Positions 6,547 through 8,327 of a stretch of DNA of 8,327 bases are shown here, one piece after another. Every line of letters begins with the position of its first letter. Within the stretch, counting starts at the first letter, position 1. The stretch spans positions 1-8,327 of the forward strand of contig JACQEH010000185.1 of assembly GCA_016200675.1 (NCBI GenBank). Direction: 5' to 3'. A program made the translations under genes and the position numbers. The DNA is from Chloroflexota bacterium. Its GTDB lineage: Bacteria; Chloroflexota; Limnocylindria; Limnocylindrales; CSP1-4. The notes under the pieces were generated by a model. The model saw only the letters and a program-made list of their open reading frames with translations. It did no database searches and was not told where the DNA came from.

Positions 6547-8210
6547 CCCGTCGCGAGGCGTGGCTCGGGGCGCTGGTCATCGGGACGGTGGCGATCGCCG
6601 TCCGGATCTGGGCGGCCACCGTCATCACCTTCCCGCGACCCGAGGACACCGACTACTACGTGGGCGTCGCCGGGAACCTGCTCTCCGGTCAGGGACTCGT
6701 TAGCAACGCCATCTGGAGCTATGGGACCCCCCCGCTGATCTTCCCGCGACCGGCCTTCGAGGTCTGGCTGCCGCTCCCGACGTTCCTCGACGCGATCCCC
6801 ATGGCGCTCCTCGGCGCGACGTTCCGGACCGCCCAGTGGGCCTCGATCGTGGAAGGGGCGGTCGTGGCCGTCCTGGCCACGTGGCTTGCCGGAGACATCG
6901 CCATCGAGCGGGGCATGCCCCTGGGGCGGTCCCGGACGCTGAGCCTGGGCACGGGCCTGGTCATCGCCGTCTACCTGCCCCTCGTGCTGCACTCGGTTCT
7001 GCCCGATTCGACGATGCCGTTCGCGGCGCTCGTCCTGGGCGTCTGCATCCTCGCCGGACGTCTCGCCCGGGATGCGGCCGACGACGCCGCGACCGCGGTC
7101 CGCTGGCATGACCGGCGCGTCACCGCGATCGGCATCCTCCTGGGCCTGGCCGCGCTCACCCGGAACGAGGCGATCTGGCTGGCGCTCGGCTGGGCCATCG
7201 TGGCGTGGGGGATCGCCCGCGACGCCGGCACCGGCCGGGGCGGCTGGGCCCGGTTGGTCCTCGGCGCGGCCGTGCCCGCGGTGGTCGTCTTTGCGCCCTG
7301 GGCCGTCCGCGACTGGATGGCCTTCGGCAGCCCGTTGCCGGGCCAGGCACTCGCCAATGCGCTGTCCCTGACCGGCCGGGACATCTTCGCCTGGTCGGTT
7401 CCCGTGACGCCCTCGCGATACCTGGGGGCCGGCCTGCCGGCCCTGATCGGGCTGCGCTGGGATGGGTTCGTGCACAACGTCGTCAGCGTCCTGCTGCTGC
7501 CCGGCGTGCCGATCGCGGCCGTCGGGCTGGTGGGCCTCCCCTGGACCGGCCGCGGGACGGCGCTCCGGCTGCTCGTGGTCTTCTCGATCACCACGTTCGT
7601 CATGACCACCCTGCTCTTCCCGGTCTCGACGACCTGGGGGACGTTCCTCCACGCGGCGGGGGCCGTGCAGGTCCTCCTGGTCGTGTCCGCGCTCCTGGCC
7701 CTGGACTGGATCCTCGACGCGATCGGGCGGGTGCGGGGCTGGACCCGCCACGTGGCCTGGCTGGGCCCGACGCTCGGGATCGCGGCGGGGATCCTCTTCA
7801 CCGCCGCACTGCTGCCCGGATTCGGCCGGGCCGGCGACACCCTGCGGGATCGCTACGCCGCGCTCCCCGAGGCGCTGCGGGCCGCCGGCGCGTATCCGGC
7901 GATCCCACGTGTCCTCGGCGGGTCGCAGGTCGTGCCCGCCGTCATCACCGACTTCCCGATCTACCTCGCCGAGACCACGGGCCTCCAGGCGCTGGCACTG
8001 CCCGATGAGCCGCCGAGCGCGGTCCTCGACCTGGCGCGCCACTTCCCCGGCACGAACCTGGTGATCGTCAACGCCGACGACGACGGCATCTGGCCGGAGG
8101 TCCGCGACACCGATGAGGTCGGCATCCGCTGCTTCGAGCCGGTGTCCCTCGCCGGCTCCGGCGTGCCCGCGCTCGACGGCCTGCGCGTCTTCCGGATCAC
8201 CTGCCCGTGA
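6543..8210 (+). CDS. GT39/ArnT-like membrane glycosyltransferase
   Basis: A 555-aa multi-pass membrane protein, paralogous to the preceding gene. The first helix (about 8-27) leads into FPRPEDTDYYVGVAGNLLSGQG (30-51), with acidic Glu34/Asp35/Asp37 in the first outer loop; Asp37, next to the Tyr pair, matches the DSYYY Asp of the neighbour. VWLPLPTFLDAIPMALLG, LAALTRNEAIWLALGWAI and TTWGTFLHAAGA follow in the same order as the related segments of the neighbour. About eleven membrane segments run to residue ~435. The last ~110 residues form a soluble, probably extracytoplasmic domain with VITDFPIYLAETTG and TNLVIVNADDDG, and the protein ends at RITCP with no repeat tail. The ATG at 6543 overlaps the previous stop (ATGA), so the two are probably co-translated. 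Predicted activity is sugar transfer from a polyprenyl-phosphate donor to a lipid, glycan or protein outside the cell; which one cannot be told. Confidence 0.84.
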   Translation: MTRREAWLGALVIGTVAIAVRIWAATVITFPRPEDTDYYVGVAGNLLSGQGLVSNAIWSYGTPPLIFPRPAFEVWLPLPTFLDAIPMALLGATFRTAQWASIVEGAVVAVLATWLAGDIAIERGMPLGRSRTLSLGTGLVIAVYLPLVLHSVLPDSTMPFAALVLGVCILAGRLARDAADDAATAVRWHDRRVTAIGILLGLAALTRNEAIWLALGWAIVAWGIARDAGTGRGGWARLVLGAAVPAVVVFAPWAVRDWMAFGSPLPGQALANALSLTGRDIFAWSVPVTPSRYLGAGLPALIGLRWDGFVHNVVSVLLLPGVPIAAVGLVGLPWTGRGTALRLLVVFSITTFVMTTLLFPVSTTWGTFLHAAGAVQVLLVVSALLALDWILDAIGRVRGWTRHVAWLGPTLGIAAGILFTAALLPGFGRAGDTLRDRYAALPEALRAAGAYPAIPRVLGGSQVVPAVITDFPIYLAETTGLQALALPDEPPSAVLDLARHFPGTNLVIVNADDDGIWPEVRDTDEVGIRCFEPVSLAGSGVPALDGLRVFRITCP

Positions 8211-8227
8211 GCACCGGGAGCGAACCG

Positions 8228-8233
8228 TATACT
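8228..8233 (+). promoter_or_regulatory. -10-like box (TATACT) before the last gene
   Basis: TATACT (5 of 6 matches to TATAAT) ends 8 bases before the ATG at 8242, in the 31-base gap after the glycosyltransferase stop. There is no Shine-Dalgarno sequence and only a poor -35. It is the best -10 match of the four boxes placed this way in the window, and points to another leaderless start. Confidence 0.5.
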
Positions 8234-8241
8234 CGCCGCGA

Positions 8242-8327
8242 ATGACAGGTGAACCCGATGTCGAGGCACGCGATGGTCGACGCGAGGAGCTCATGGCGGA
8301 GGCGCAGGCGGCCGTGGCCTACAGCGC
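8242..8327 (+). CDS. N-terminus of an unidentified protein (28 codons in window)
   Basis: An open frame starts at ATG 8242 and runs off the window. The visible part begins MTGEPDVEARDGRREEL and is hydrophilic and rich in Glu, Arg and Ala, then turns helix-prone (MAEAQAAVAYS); no signal peptide or membrane helix is seen so far. The start is supported by the TATACT box 8 bases upstream. It lies in the same direction as the two GT39-like genes, 31 bases after the second, so it could also be read from their transcript. Too little is present to name a family. Confidence 0.5.
   Translation, partial: MTGEPDVEARDGRREELMAEAQAAVAYS

Noticed and set aside
6727..6733. C7 run inside the second GT39-like gene as a phase-variation switch
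   Set aside because: The run is intact and in frame. Seven C in GC-rich DNA is not unusual, and nothing else points to switching.
5850..8294. 814-codon open frame on the minus strand
   Set aside because: Antisense to both GT39-like genes, which have clear membrane helices and motifs. The product is low-complexity and charged, and its Ala-Pro-Val repeat is only the complement of the Gly-Ala-Thr repeat.

Overview
The window is very GC-rich bacterial DNA with no rRNA, tRNA, CRISPR array or insertion sequence that I can see. Dense packing, 4-base stop/start overlaps, the absence of Shine-Dalgarno sequences, and start codons lying 6-8 bases after a TANNNT box together suggest a lineage that uses many leaderless transcripts, such as Chloroflexota (Limnocylindria-like) or Actinomycetota. 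That taxonomic guess rests on style only; no marker gene is present.

Left edge (1-1064, minus strand): a HipBA-type toxin-antitoxin pair. A 102-aa Xre/HipB-like DNA-binding protein is followed, with a GTGA overlap, by a HipA-family kinase whose first 253 residues lie in the window. Upstream of hipB is a compact control region. It has a perfect TTGACA -35 box, a -10-like TATTGT, and two TGTC-N10-GACA inverted repeats centred 32 bp apart, one over each promoter element. The -10 lies only 7 bases before the ATG.

Middle (1138-4694, minus strand): a four-gene run of related multi-pass membrane proteins of the GT87/DUF2029 type (polyprenyl-phosphate-sugar-dependent glycosyltransferases). Transcription order is 4694->3819, 3822->2998, 3001->2118, 2121->1138, and each junction is a 4-base ATGA/GTGA overlap. 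The third gene is split by an apparent one-base deletion in a C run at 2720-2722. All four keep the Asp expected in the first extracytoplasmic loop.

Right (4777-8210, plus strand): two larger GT39/ArnT-like membrane glycosyltransferases, also joined by an ATGA overlap and divergent from the GT87 run across a short promoter region. The first carries an 11-triplet collagen-like Gly-Ala-Thr tail. At 8242 a further gene starts and runs off the window behind its own TATACT box.

Taken together, the six glycosyltransferases look like an envelope glycan, glycolipid or glycoprotein assembly locus that takes sugars from polyprenyl-phosphate carriers on the outer face of the membrane. Neither the acceptor nor the donor-making enzyme is in the window. 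The hipBA pair downstream is probably a separate, self-regulated accessory module.
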